Source: Candidatus Altimarinota bacterium
Lineage (GTDB): Bacteria; Patescibacteriota; Gracilibacteria; BD1-5; UBA6164
Direction of reading: 5' to 3'
Assembly (NCBI GenBank): GCA_019454605.1
Contig: JACFNZ010000001.1
Location: 62,001 to 126,000 of the forward strand
Length of the DNA: 64,000 nt
The notes under the pieces: model-generated
The model's database searches: none
Told to the model about the DNA's origin: nothing
What the model saw: the letters and a program-made list of their open reading frames with translations, nothing else
Translations under genes and position numbers: made by a program
Shown: one piece after another, positions 1-10,541 of the stretch
How positions within the stretch are numbered: position 1 is the stretch's first letter
Layout of the letters: the number at the start of each line of letters is the position of its first letter

Positions 1-118
1 TTAAGAAATATTATAAAAGTATATTATACAATATTTTTATTTTTGCAAAATTTTTAAAATTAACTTGAAGTTACAAAAAAATTAATATAATAAATCAAAT
101 ATTTATTAATTAAAACTT

Positions 119-664
119 ATGTTAGACAAAGTAAAAAATGGTATTACAAAAGCATTAAATCATCTTGAATTAGAATTTTCAAAATTACAAGCTTGAAGAG
201 CAAGCCCAGCTATGATCGAAGATATAAAAATTGACAGTTATTGAAGTCTAACTCCTATAAAAAATACTGCTTCAATAAATATACTTGATAGTCAAACATT
301 GTCTATTGTTCCTTGGGATAGAAGTCAAATTCACTCAATAGCAAAAGCAATAACTGATGCTTGAATATGATTAAATCCTCAAACTATGGCAGATAGTGTT
401 ATGATTAAAATCCCTCCTGTTACACAAGAAAAAAGAATTGAATTATGTAAAATAGCAAAAAAAATGACTGAAGATGCTAAAGTATCAATAAGAAACTCAA
501 GACAAGAAACTTTAAAAGATATAAAACAAGCTAAAGATGAAAAAAATATTACTGAAGATGATGAAAAAAATTTTAATAATCAACTACAAAAAGAAATAGA
601 TGATGCTTGAAAAAAAATAGATGAACTTTTAAAAAAGAAAGAAAATGATTTAATGAAAATTTAA
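119..664 (+). CDS. frr: Ribosome recycling factor (RRF)
   Basis: 181 residues, against about 185 for the family. RRF with EF-G splits the post-termination ribosome in the cytoplasm. The N-terminal helix carries the family signature ELEFSKLQAGRASP (residues 17-30), in which the invariant Gly is TGA. The C-terminal half is the usual charged helix ending in KKKENDLMKI. Three or more glycines are TGA, so a standard-code reading leaves only the last 74 residues. The start is the first ATG in frame; no Shine-Dalgarno is visible. The EAL gene follows 28 bases downstream on the same strand. Confidence 0.97.
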
Positions 665-692
665 TTAAAATTAAAATAATTGTAAATATAAA

Positions 693-3623
693 ATGAATAA
701 AAATATAGGGGAAAAATTTAGTATAGAACAAAGAAATAATCCTGATTTTAATAATTCTATAGATAGTTTTACTACAGAAAATAAATCAAAAGCATTAGTT
801 ATTATAAATGAAAATTTTTGACAAAAAATTGATGAGATTAAAAAAGAATTTTTTTTATGAGTAGATATTAAGGAAAAATATAAATCTAATTTTCAAAATC
901 TAGATTTTTTAGAAAATTTAAATTCTTATATTTGAAATAGTTTTTGAAAAATAGCAGAAAATAATAATTTAAATTCTTATAATGAAATATATTTTTTCTT
1001 ATATTTTTTTTCAATAAAAGAAAAATTAGATATTTATGATAGTTGAGATATTTATGATGAGAAAAAACTTTTTAGCCTTTTAAATAATTATTTTGATAAA
1101 ATAGTAAATAGTTCTGATTTAAACAATAGAGAATCAATTTTAAATTTAAATTCCTATTTAAAATTATGTTGATTATGTAATATAATTTGTTTATTAAATC
1201 AAAATAACTCTTTAAAAAAAGATTTTATATACTTAATTATTGATTTTATAACAGTAAAAATTAATTCAATATTACCTTTATTAGAAGAAAAGTTAGATGA
1301 TAAAAATATTATAAATTGATTTAAATATATACTTTGATTATTTGAATTAAACTACAGTTATATAACTTATGTCAATATAGATAAAAAGGATCAATTAGAT
1401 ATCTTTTTAGAAGAAGAAAAAAATATCTTATTAAATACAATAGCTTGATATAATAATTGTAAATCTTCTGATTTTTGATGAAATTTAGAAAAAAAACAAA
1501 TTATAGATAGAGTTTTTATCATAAATATAACATATATAATAAGTTTGTTAGATTTAAAACTTATTAAAATAAACCTAACAAAACAAGATTATGAAAATAA
1601 TACTAAATTTATTGAAATTATAAATTTATTTAAAAATGAACTAATTAATTTATGATTAAATATAAATTTAGATAAAAATCTAGCAGATATATGTAATTTT
1701 ATATTTATAAAAAACTATAAATGATTTAATAAATTAAACATATTAACTACTTTTGAAAAAAAAATTGATATTAATGATTTTTTATCTCAATTTTCTTTTT
1801 TAAATTTTACAAATAAAGTCGATGATTTAGAGCTTATTCATCATATACTATTATTTAATACTAATATAAATAATGAGAATATATATAATATATTATATAT
1901 ATTAGTAAATCAAAATGCATCAACAAATTTAAACTATGAAGTAATACGTTTAAGAATATTAAATATAATTTTAACTAGACTAGCTCCTTTAAAAGATGAA
2001 AAGTTAAAATACTTATTAAATAAAACTTTAAATTATGTAGATAAAAATAAGGTTTTTTCTCATCTACTTTATACATATTCACTAATGTATGCTTCATTAT
2101 CTTATTGTTATTCTTTTTTTGATGATGAAGAAAGTCAAAATAAAACACTAACAACTTTTGCGAAATTTAAACAAATAAATAATTGAGACTTTATTTTTGA
2201 TAAATACGGTATAAATACAAAATTATTTTTTAGTAATATGTGATTTAAAAAATCATTAAAATATGGAATAATAGATAAAGTTTGTTATGAAAATAGACAT
2301 AATAGTAAAAAAAGTTGCCCTAAATGCGCTGATTTTAATTTTGAAAATATTGTTAAAATATGAAGATGATATTTAGAGGAGTATGCTATATTGTATAGAA
2401 ATATTAAAACATCAAAAATAATTAATGATTTAGATAGTTTTTTAATTAATAATAAAGATAGTTCATGATCTATTGATACTTTAAAAATACATCTTGAAAA
2501 AATTTTTAAAACTCTTTTTCATTGAATAGTTTCTATAGATTTATTTGATGATTCTTTAAGTAAAAATAATAAAATTTTAGATAAATATAATGATTATAAA
2601 GATATTGATTTAATAAATTGATATATATTAAGATTAATTTACCCTATATCATTTAAAACTGATTTTGATTGATTATATTATAATTACTCAGAAAAATCTA
2701 TATTAGAATTTAGTGACAATATTAATAAAGAAAATTGATCTATAATAAATGAAATTCTAATAAGATTAAAAAATTTTTTAGAAAGTTTTAATGAAAAAAA
2801 TAAAATAACATTATCTTTAGTTTCAAATTTTGAAAAAGCACTAGAAGATGACAATATTTCTTTAATGTTCCAATGAATTCATAATTCATATTGAGATATA
2901 TCAAAATACGAGGTATTATCTAGAATAAATATTTCACAAAACGATTTAAGTAAATATAATATAAGAGATTATATAGATGCTATTATTAAATTAAAAAGGG
3001 GGGATTTACTAAAAAAATTAATAAAAAATAATATAAAACAATCAATTGATATAATTAATAAATACTCTCACATAAATCTTTCTATAAATATAGAATATAA
3101 TGATATAATAAATGAAGATTTAATATACTATTTAGAAGACCTTGCAAAAAATAATATAAATATAGAAAATATAACTTTTGAATTAATTGAATGAAAATGG
3201 GATGATAATAATATTGTAATAAAAAATTTAAAAAGATTAAAACATTCTTGATATAAAATAGCTATGGATGATTTTGGTAGTTGAGAATCAAGTATAAATA
3301 GGTTATTAAAATTATTTGAGGAATGAATTGTTGATTATGTTAAAATAGATTGAGAAATTATTAAAAGACTAAGTTTTGAAGAAAATAATAATAATAAACA
3401 ATCTTTATTATCAATATTTAAAAAAGATAATAAAAAAAGTGATTGAGATATAATAGCTATTATAAAAATGATTGTAGCTATTTGTAAAAATCATAATGTT
3501 AAAATTATTGCTGAATTTGTAGAAAATAAATTTTTATTTGATTACTTATCAAAATTATGAGTAGACTTATTTCAATGATATTATCTTAGCAAACCATTGC
3601 CAGAAAATGAAATATTAAAATAA
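693..3623 (+). CDS. EAL-domain protein, probable c-di-GMP phosphodiesterase
   Basis: 976 residues. The last ~270 residues (about 705-975) form an EAL domain, the family that hydrolyses cyclic di-GMP to pGpG. Catalytic and metal-binding positions look intact: the signature Glu in YEVLSR (~740), Asn in LSINIE, Glu in FELIEG, the Asp pair in MDDFGSG (~859), Lys in VKIDG (~885), Glu in AEFVEN and Gln in FQGYYLSKP. No GGDEF domain is seen. The first ~700 residues are helical, very rich in Asn, Ile and Leu, and not recognised; a CPKC pair lies at 542-545. Many glycines are TGA. The 28-base gap to frr suggests cotranscription. No membrane segment is evident, so it is probably cytoplasmic. Confidence 0.9.
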
Positions 3624-3626
3624 ATA

Positions 3627-3655
3627 TTGACAAATACTAAAATATATGCTTTAAT
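3627..3655 (+). promoter_or_regulatory. Sigma70-type promoter, first copy of a repeated promoter module
   Basis: TTGACA (3627-3632), a 17-base spacer and TTTAAT (3650-3655), starting 4 bases after the EAL stop codon. The whole module is nearly identical to the one at 18664-18692. Only about 85 bases separate it from the terminator at 3736, and that interval has no ORF beyond a five-codon one, so it may drive a short RNA. Confidence 0.55.
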
Positions 3656-3735
3656 ATATTTACTTTAATATTTAATTGTAGATACATGGCAGGATGATAC
3701 TAAAATAATTTTATAAAACAATTCATTTTTTTAGG

Positions 3736-3771
3736 GTTTAAACAAAAAAGTTTGTTTAAATCTTTTTTTTT
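3736..3771 (+). terminator. Rho-independent terminator
   Basis: An 11-bp stem, GTTTAAACAAA with TTTGTTTAAAT, has a four-base loop and is followed by a run of ten T. It ends the EAL transcript and/or the putative short RNA from 3627, and insulates the PAS gene downstream. Confidence 0.85.
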
Positions 3772-3823
3772 GCTTTTTTAAAAATTTTATATATACAATA
3801 AGTGTTTTTTATAAGTTAGTTTT

Positions 3824-3831
3824 AAAAAGGA
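3824..3831 (+). promoter_or_regulatory. Strong Shine-Dalgarno of the foreign PAS gene
   Basis: AAAAAGGAG lies 6-7 bases before the ATG at 3838. Most neighbouring native genes have no recognisable Shine-Dalgarno (rpsU is an exception), so this site adds to the foreign character of the PAS/MCP pair. Confidence 0.6.
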
Positions 3832-3837
3832 GTTTTT

Positions 3838-4272
3838 ATGAAAAACAATGGCCCACTTACTGGAAGAGAAAAAGTATTTGATGAAAATAAAATACTTGTT
3901 TCAATTACAGATTTAAAAGGAAGACTTATTTATGTAAATGAGGATTTCATAGATATTTCTGGTTTTTCAAAGGATGAATTAATAGGGAAAGCTCATAATA
4001 TAGTTCGTTCTCCTGATATTCCATCTGAAATTTTTCAAAATTTATGGGATTTTCTAAAAAATGAAAGAAATTGGATTGGTATAATTAAAAATAGATGCAA
4101 AAATGGAGATCATTATTGGGTTGAAGCTTTTGTTAGTCCTATGTATAAAAATAATGTTTGTATTGGTTTTCAATCTGTTAGAGTAAAACCTAAAGAGGAA
4201 GACCTAAAAAGAACATTAAAAATTTATGACAGACTAAAAAATGGGAAAAAAAACTCTCTATCCATTTTTTAA
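3838..4272 (+). CDS. PAS sensory domain protein, N-terminal half of an Aer-like receptor
   Basis: 144 residues forming one PAS domain: [22 protein letters not shown], then [10 protein letters not shown] and [19 protein letters not shown]. This is the Aer-type (redox/oxygen) PAS common in Campylobacterota chemoreceptors. All glycines are GGN and Trp is TGG; there is no in-frame TGA, unlike native genes here. The reading frame overlaps the MCP gene by 32 bases at a run of eight A (4244-4251). In related receptors the PAS domain and signalling domain are one polypeptide, so this looks like the front half of a frameshifted gene. Confidence 0.85.
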   Translation: MKNNGPLTGREKVFDENKILVSITDLKGRLIYVNEDFIDISGFSKDELIGKAHNIVRSPDIPSEIFQNLWDFLKNERNWIGIIKNRCKNGDHYWVEAFVSPMYKNNVCIGFQSVRVKPKEEDLKRTLKIYDRLKNGKKNSLSIF

Positions 4273-5347
4273 CCCTAAAATGTGGAGTATTAATACTAAA
4301 TTTTTTAGTATTAATTTAATACTTTTTTTATTTTTATTTTATATAAAAGGATTTATTGATAATACTTTTAATAACAATCTTACAAGTAACTTTATTTTTG
4401 GAATATTTTTTTTTAGTATTTTGTTTGTAGTATCACATTTTTTTTGTAAAAAAGTGGTTTTATTAACAAAAAAATCTAAAGAATATGTTAACAACCCTAT
4501 TTTGACACAAATGTTTATGGGAGGATGTGATGAGATAGATCAAATTAATTTTGAAAATAGATTTATAAAAGCACGTAATCGAACTGCAATAGGACGATTA
4601 AATGAGCTTTTTTCTCAAATGCACCAGGATATTGAGAAAGGTAGCAATGAAGTATTAAAAATTGAAAAAAATGTTTCTATCTTAGAAACTAATACTCAAG
4701 AAGTATTGCATTCTGCTCAAAATCAACAATCTAGTGTGGTTTCTACTACAATAAGTGTTGAACAAGCCAAAAAAGCAATAGACTCTATTTTACAACAAAT
4801 TACTATATTAGTAAGTGATGTAAATAAAGCTTGTGAGGAAATTTCAAATGTAAAAGCTTTTTCTGACAATATTTCATCAATAATTTCTCAAATTAAGGAG
4901 ATATCTGACCAAACAAACTTACTTTCTATAAATGCAGCAATTGAAGCAGCTAGAGCTGGTGAATCTGGAAAAGGATTCAATGTTGTTGCTACAGAAGTAA
5001 GAGGACTTGCAAGAAAAACTAAAGATTCTTCAGCACAAATAGAATCAATAGTTAAAAAATTGCAATTAGGAATAAATCTTGCTTTTGAAAAAATGCATCA
5101 TACTTCTTCAAAAACAAGTGAGGTAAATAAACAATCTAGTGAAATACAATTCTCTATTGAAAATATAAAAACAAATATAAGTCAAATTAGTGACTTAGCA
5201 AACTATGTTAGAAAAACTATTGAAACTCAATCAGTTATGATAGTGGATTTAGTTTCAAATGTAACTAACATATCTCAAACACAAACCCAAAATCTAGATG
5301 TTGCAATATCCATCTATGAAGAGGGCAAAAGTTTAGAAAAATCTTGA
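4241..5347 (+). CDS. Methyl-accepting chemotaxis protein, signalling half of an Aer-like receptor
   Basis: 368 residues ending at TGA. Two hydrophobic segments (about 20-40 and 50-72) are followed by a coiled-coil signalling domain. The highly conserved tip, [20 protein letters not shown] and then [13 protein letters not shown] (about 221-258), would contact CheA/CheW. There is no internal TGA. Read strictly in code 25 the frame runs 16 residues on through the terminator hairpin to TAA at 5393-5395; the TGA is more plausibly the donor's stop. The ATG at 4241 lies inside the PAS gene. No che genes or flagellar genes are in this window, so whether it signals is unknown. Confidence 0.85.
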   Translation: MGKKTLYPFFNPKMWSINTKFFSINLILFLFLFYIKGFIDNTFNNNLTSNFIFGIFFFSILFVVSHFFCKKVVLLTKKSKEYVNNPILTQMFMGGCDEIDQINFENRFIKARNRTAIGRLNELFSQMHQDIEKGSNEVLKIEKNVSILETNTQEVLHSAQNQQSSVVSTTISVEQAKKAIDSILQQITILVSDVNKACEEISNVKAFSDNISSIISQIKEISDQTNLLSINAAIEAARAGESGKGFNVVATEVRGLARKTKDSSAQIESIVKKLQLGINLAFEKMHHTSSKTSEVNKQSSEIQFSIENIKTNISQISDLANYVRKTIETQSVMIVDLVSNVTNISQTQTQNLDVAISIYEEGKSLEKS

Positions 5348-5361
5348 TTCTCTAAACTAAA

Positions 5362-5393
5362 AAATCTAAAGGCAAAGCCTTTAGATTTTTTTT
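5362..5393 (+). terminator. Rho-independent terminator of the PAS/MCP unit
   Basis: A perfect 12-bp stem, AAATCTAAAGGC with GCCTTTAGATTT, has a three-base loop and a T-run, and lies 14 bases after the TGA that ends the MCP gene. Its position argues that this TGA was the functional stop. Confidence 0.9.
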
Positions 5394-5435
5394 AATTTTA
5401 TTATTTTGATTTTATATAAATATATCTTATAATAA

Positions 5436-5828
5436 ATTGTAATTTTACAATATATAAAAGTACCTGATAATAATCAAACTTTTAGTAAAATAGACTGGTG
5501 AAAACCAAATAGTGATTTTACTATTACTTCTGTAGCAAAAATAACTTGAGTTGTTGATGATTGAACAGGTTGTGAGTTTTGATATATAAGTACATGAATT
5601 TATAATACTCCTACGATTTTTTCATCTTATAGATATAATTTATCAAGTAATGACTTTAGATTTATGGGTTGAGATTCAAAACAGAGTGTAGTTATGTGAG
5701 ATAATTGGCTTGAAGATAAATTTGAGTATCTAACATTTTCTAAATCATGAAATTTACTTACTTTTTATATTAATGGTAATAAAAGTTTAGATATTTCATT
5801 ATTAGAACAAAAATATTTATGAAAATAG
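5436..5828 (+). pseudogene. Headless code-25 coding remnant, C-terminal part of a surface-type protein
   Basis: An open frame without an ATG, about 130 codons with seven or more TGA glycines, ends at TAG (5826-5828). It reads KIDWGKPNSDFTITSVAK and later FEYLTFSKSGNLLTFYING, a beta-rich composition resembling the C-terminal part of an extracellular or pilin-like protein. A TAA directly upstream closes the frame. It sits right after the foreign PAS/MCP island, so it may be what is left of a native gene truncated when the island arrived. The family is not recognised. Confidence 0.5.
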
Positions 5829-5944
5829 AATATAAAGATATTTTTGATAAAGATTTATCAAAAATAAGAGATAATATTTTAATAAAAAAAATTTTTGAAA
5901 ATATTGGTATTATAAAAAAATCTTATGAAATTATATGATTTTAA
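5819..5944 (+). CDS. 41-residue ORF resembling the N-terminus of a RelE-type toxin
   Basis: MKIEYKDIFDKDLSKIRDNI and so on. The pattern of a short strand followed by F-x-KDL-x-KI resembles the first 40 residues of RelE/ParE-family toxins (about 90 residues), so it would be truncated and inactive. It overlaps the preceding remnant by 10 bases. One TGA glycine. It may equally be a chance ORF. Confidence 0.3.
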
Positions 5945-6107
5945 GTATATTGCCCCTGGAGTTTTACTTATTTAACTAAAAAATAATAATTTATGTATTT
6001 ATAGTTGATTATATAACTTCGGGATTTTTATTTGTTTAATCTTTTTTTTGCATTGATTTTTTTTTAAATTTAACTATATTAAAAATAGTTAATAATTTAT
6101 AAAATAC

Positions 6108-7568
6108 ATGAAAACATACTATATAAAAACATTTTGATGTGAGATGAATCATGCAGATTCAGAAAAGGTAAATATGATTTTATTACAATCTTGATTTAAA
6201 AAAGTTTGAAATTATAAAGATGCTGATTTGATTATTTTAAATACTTGTAGTGTAAGACAAAAATGAGAAGATAGAGTTTTTTGATTACTTCATGAAGTTG
6301 AAAAAATAAATAAAATAAGACTAAAAGAGTGAAAAAAAGAAATTCTAACCTGACTTACTTGATGTATGGTAAGAAAAACTTGATTAAATAAAAAACATAT
6401 CTTATGAGAGTTAAATAAAAAAAAGGCTCAAAATATAACTTATTTAGAAAATGAATCTTGAATTTTCAACTTTGATGATAATTTATTTTCAAGATTACCA
6501 AACCTAGATTTTACTTTAAGAATTGAAGAAATAAAATATCTTAATTTTATACTAACTCATTTATATAAAGAGAGAATTTGAAGTGATGATAAATTTGATG
6601 ATTATTTAAAACAAGTTCAATTAAGAGAAAATAAATATTCAGCTACTGTAATAATTCAAAAATGATGTGATAATTTTTGTACTTTTTGTATTGTTCCATA
6701 CACAAGATGAAGAGAAGTTTCAAGAAGTATTGAAGAAATAATTGAAGAAATTAAAGAACTTGCAAAAAATTGAACTAAAGAAATAACTTTAGTTGGGCAA
6801 AATGTAAACTCATTTTGAAAACAAAAAAATCTAAAACTTTGGGATGAAGAAAAATCAAAATGGAATGATTGAGTTTGAAAATCACCTTTTAGAGAATTAC
6901 TTGAAGAAATAAATAAAATTCCTTGAATAGATAGAGTAAGATTTACCTCATCAAACCCTCATGATATGACTCAAGATATACTTGATGCTCATTTTGATTT
7001 AGATAATACTTGTAATTATTTGCATTTAGCTTTGCAAAGCTGAAATGATAGAATGTTAAAAAAAATGAATAGAAAACATAGTTATAAAGATTTTAAAGAT
7101 ATGGTTTTATATTTAAGAGAAAAAGATCCTTTTTTTACAATTTCAACTGATATAATTGTTTGATATAGTTCAGAAACTGAAAGTGATTTTTTAGATACTA
7201 TAAATGCTATTAAAGAGCTTGAAATTGATTTTGTATATATTGCAAGATATTCAGTTAGACTTTGAACAATTGCATCAAAAGCTTTTCCTGATGATGTTTC
7301 TGATGAAATAAAAGCAGATAGATGGCATAGATTAAATGAAGTTTTAGAAGAAAATGTTAAAAAAAGATCAAAAAAAATGATTTGAAGAATTGAAAAAATA
7401 CTTGTTTCTTGAGTAAAAGATTGATATTTATTTTGAAGAACAAGAAATTTTAAAGAAGTATTTTTTGACATAGTTTCTTGAATAAAAGAATGAGATATTG
7501 TCGATGTAGAAATAACAGAAATTGATAATTGGGTATTAAAAGGAAAGATTTTAGAACAAAAAAAATAA
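6108..7568 (+). CDS. miaB: tRNA-2-methylthio-N6-dimethylallyladenosine synthase (MiaB family)
   Basis: 486 residues. A radical-SAM methylthiotransferase acting on A37 of tRNAs reading U-starting codons. The order is an N-terminal UPF0004 domain with cluster cysteines C11, C47 and C86; a radical-SAM CxxxCxxC at C187, C191, C194 (KGCDNFCTFCIVPYTRGRE); and a C-terminal TRAM-like segment. Glycines before cysteines (FGC, TGC, KGC) are TGA. An insertion around residues 120-175 is longer than usual. Other methylthiotransferases (MtaB, RimO) fit less well because of the VPYTRGRE motif and overall layout. Its 3' end overlaps a terminator. Confidence 0.93.
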
Positions 7569-7590
7569 AAGTTTTGCTTTTATTTTTTTT
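7564..7590. terminator. Bidirectional terminator between convergent genes
   Basis: Stem AATAAAAG with CTTTTATT and a five-base loop, with T-rich flanks on both strands. It overlaps the stop of miaB and the stop of the small minus-strand gene. Confidence 0.6.
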
Positions 7591-7744
7591 GTTTAATTAA
7601 AGAGTTAACATTTGTTTTTACATCTCATCTTAATGAAAATATACTTTTTTTATCATTAAGTCTTTTTCTTTTTTCTTCAAGTTCTTTTTGTACTTCTTTT
7701 AATGAGTATCAAATAGGCCAACCTCAAGGTTTTTCTCAAGTCAT
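7580..7744 (-). CDS. Small protein of unknown function (54 aa)
   Basis: It begins MTGEKPGGWPIGYSLKEVQK and continues with a charged helix (EELEEKRKRL) and a short tail. Three TGA glycines plus GGT and TGG give a composition like real genes here. Convergent with miaB. It may be cytoplasmic, as it has no hydrophobic segment. Not recognised. Confidence 0.55.
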
Positions 7745-7812
7745 AATTTTTAAATTTATTAAATAATATAATTAAGAGTTATTAACTATACATATTATTT
7801 AATAATTGCAAA

Positions 7813-8325
7813 TTATTTTTTTAATTCAAGCTCTAGAAGAGAAAAAAATAAAAACAATCTATTTGCTTTTTTAGGTAAAGCTATATCTTGTGGGTGTTTT
7901 GAAGTAATATTTTCAAAAATATAATCTGAAACTATTTTAGATGCTTTTTGATTAATTTCTTCTTGTTTTTCTTTTGAGTAATTAGATAGTTTTTTATTAT
8001 ATTTATCTAAAAAATTATTTATAACCTTTTGATCTTTTTTTGATACTTGTTTTAATAAATGGTTATAAAATCAAAAATCATTATTTGATAATTTTGTTGT
8101 ATTTTCAACTTCATTAATTAGCATAATTCAAGAATTACTTAAAGTATTTGGAGTTTTTATTTCTTTATATTTTATATTTTCATCTAAAGGTGCTGAGATA
8201 AGCATAATCCAGTTATTTTCTAAAGTAGAATGAGTTTTTACTTCTATATATTTTACTTCATCATTTGCAAAAGTAATATTTAAAGATATTAATGATAAAA
8301 CTCATAGAATAAATAATTTTTTCAT
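7813..8325 (-). CDS. Secreted protein of unknown function (170 aa)
   Basis: A Sec-type signal peptide, MKKLFILGVLSLISLNITFA, is followed by a small exported protein. The mature part contains two similar strand motifs, TLENNWIMLISAPLDEN and TLSNSGIMLINEVENT, suggesting an internal repeat. A helical C-terminal part is rich in Lys and Asn. Both TGA and TGG are used as expected for code 25. It lies downstream of hflX on the same strand with a gap of about 105 bases. Function unknown. Confidence 0.7.
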
Positions 8326-8430
8326 ATTTTTATAAAAGTTAATAAATATTTTTGGAGATTTTAAAATAATTTAAAACCTCCTAAGGCTTTAGTAATTATT
8401 ACAACTATAAATTATTTTAAAAGTGACAAA

Positions 8431-9609
8431 TTAAATCTTTTTTATAATAATTTCTTTTAACTTATCTATATTTTTATTTTTATAAGTTGAAATAAAAACC
8501 GGAGATAAATCAATAAATTTTTCTTTTAATTCAAGTAATTTTTCATCACTAATTAAATCAATTTTATTAAAAACATATATTTTATCTTGAGTTGCATTTA
8601 TTTTTTTTAAAACTTCTTCAACTACCTCAATTTTTTCTTCAATTTTTGGGTCACTTGCATCTATAACATGAAGCAAAATATTTGCCTCAATACTATCTTC
8701 TAAAGTTGATGAAAAAGATGCTATCAAACTTGGTGGCAAATCTCTTATAAATCAAATTGTATCATTTACTAAGATATCTTTTTTAGGTATAAAAATTCAA
8801 TTTTTATCATAAGAATTTTCTATATACATTTTCCCTACGGAAGTTCATAAAGTAGCAAAAAGTTTATTTTCTGCTAAAACTCATTTTTGAGTTAAAATAT
8901 TCATTAAACTTGATTTTCAAGCATTTGTATATCAAACAATTCAAACAGTTTTTAATCATTTTTTTTCTCTTGATTTTCTATGCTCTTTTCTTGTTTTTTC
9001 AAATTTTTTTAACTCTTGTTTAATAAATTCTTCTCTTTTTAACAAATGTCTTTTCATTATTTCAGTATTTGTTTCTCATTTTCATCTACTTCATTTATTT
9101 CATCATGATCATTGACTTCAAAGCTCCTCAGACATCCCAAAAATACGAGGTCACATATGCTTAATTGAAGCAAGTTCTATTTGAAGTCTTGATTCATCAG
9201 TTTTTGCATTTTTTTCAAATATTTTTAATATCAAATCTACTCTATCCCAAGCTTTCGCTCAAATTTCTTTTAATTTTTCATTAATATTATGTATTTGAAT
9301 AGGTTTTAATATATTTCCTAAAATAAGTAAATTTGCATTATTTTCTTTCATTTCAGAAATTATTTCATCTATTTTTCAAGTTCAAATATAGTTTTTATAA
9401 TCAGGAGTTCCTCTCTTTTGGATATGTTTTAAAATAACAATTCCCCCATAAGTATTTACAAGATTTTCAACTTCTTCTAATCTATCTTGCATATCTACTT
9501 CATTCCTATTTTCAATTGGCAAAATATCTGCAATAAATACTCTTAACTCATTGTTTTGATATTCTAAATTTGATTGTAATTGTTCAAGTTCTCTTAAGTT
9601 TTTTGACAT
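8431..9609 (-). CDS. hflX: GTPase HflX
   Basis: 392 residues. A ribosome-associated GTPase that rescues stalled or heat-damaged ribosomes. The N-terminal HflX domain includes GIVILKHIQKRGTPDYKNYIG and the conserved GPRIFGMSEELG region. A coiled linker follows, then the G domain with G1 GYTNAGKSS (~residue 221), G3 DTIGFIRDLP and G4 NKID. The Gly of both G1 and G3 is TGA. The C-terminus ends soon after G5 and lacks a long extension. Confidence 0.95.
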
Positions 9610-9630
9610 ATTTTTTAAATTAATAAATAA

Positions 9631-9655
9631 AACTTTTACTATTTTAGTAAAAGTT
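9631..9655 (-). terminator. Hairpin terminator upstream of hflX
   Basis: A 10-bp stem, AACTTTTACT with AGTAAAAGTT, is followed on the minus strand by TTTATTTATT. It probably ends the transcript of the AbiEi-like gene before hflX. Confidence 0.6.
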
Positions 9656-9764
9656 ATTTTTAGATTTTTTCTAAATTAAAAAATTGTCTTCATTTCGATT
9701 ATATAAATATTAAATTAGTAGAATTATAATATTTTTTAATATTTTTTCAAATTTTAATATACTT

Positions 9765-10541
9765 TTAAATCCCCCTCTTCCCTTCTCCTATAAATAATCA
9801 TCAATTTTGTTTTATAATATCTAAAAATACTTCATAAAGATTTTTATCAATATTTTTTGACAACTCTTTTAATCTATTAAAAGCCATAATATATTTAAAC
9901 TTACCTATTTTATAAAATAAATCTTTATCAAAAAATTTTGAGTATTTTTTTAATGTTTTTGAAAGTAAATCAATTGGAATTCACTCAAAAGTATCTTCAA
10001 TTAAAGCACTTTCAATTAAAGAAAGTTCTAAAGATGATATTTTAAAATTAATTCATTCAATTTGAGTAGTTTTTGTAAAGTTTGATAGTTGACTGTATAA
10101 GTTTTTTTTATTTCAAGTAATAGTTTTAAAAATAATTTGATAGTTTCAAATAAGAATTCTTTTATTTATTTTCCTGTTTACTACTATAAGTTTTTGTGGA
10201 ATTGTATAATTTTTGTGATGAATTTCAAGTGATTTTTTCCCTGAAATAAAATACTCACTTCAAACCTCTTTGTTTATAATTTTTTTACAAAATTCAAAAT
10301 AATACTTTTCAATTAAATCAATTTCATTTAAATTTTCATCTCAAGGCTTTGGAACAACATACATACCATTTTTTATTGGTATAATTATTTTTTGAGATTT
10401 TAATTTATAAATAATTTTAGAAACTATGCTTTTATTTCTTTCTTGTAATTCTGGGTCTATGATTTCAAAAATATCTTCTAAAAAAATTATCTTTCATCAT
10501 TTCTTTAACATTTTATTCACAATTTTGTCAAAACTTATCAT
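9765..10541 (-). CDS. Possible AbiEi-like winged-helix regulator
   Basis: 258 residues. The N-terminal part (about 10-70) looks like a winged helix: LEDIFEIIDP, SKIIYKLKSQKIIIPIKNGM. Then comes YFISGKKSLEIHHKNYTIPQ, reminiscent of the AbiEi antitoxin/transcriptional-regulator family, in which a helix-turn-helix precedes a domain of this type. No partner AbiEii nucleotidyltransferase toxin lies next to it. The C-terminal ~60 residues are helical. An alternative is an unrelated regulator. TGA glycines confirm native coding. Confidence 0.45.

Noticed and set aside
7082-7471. 129-codon ORF antisense to miaB
   Set aside because: It is a shadow of miaB; the plus strand has clear family motifs.
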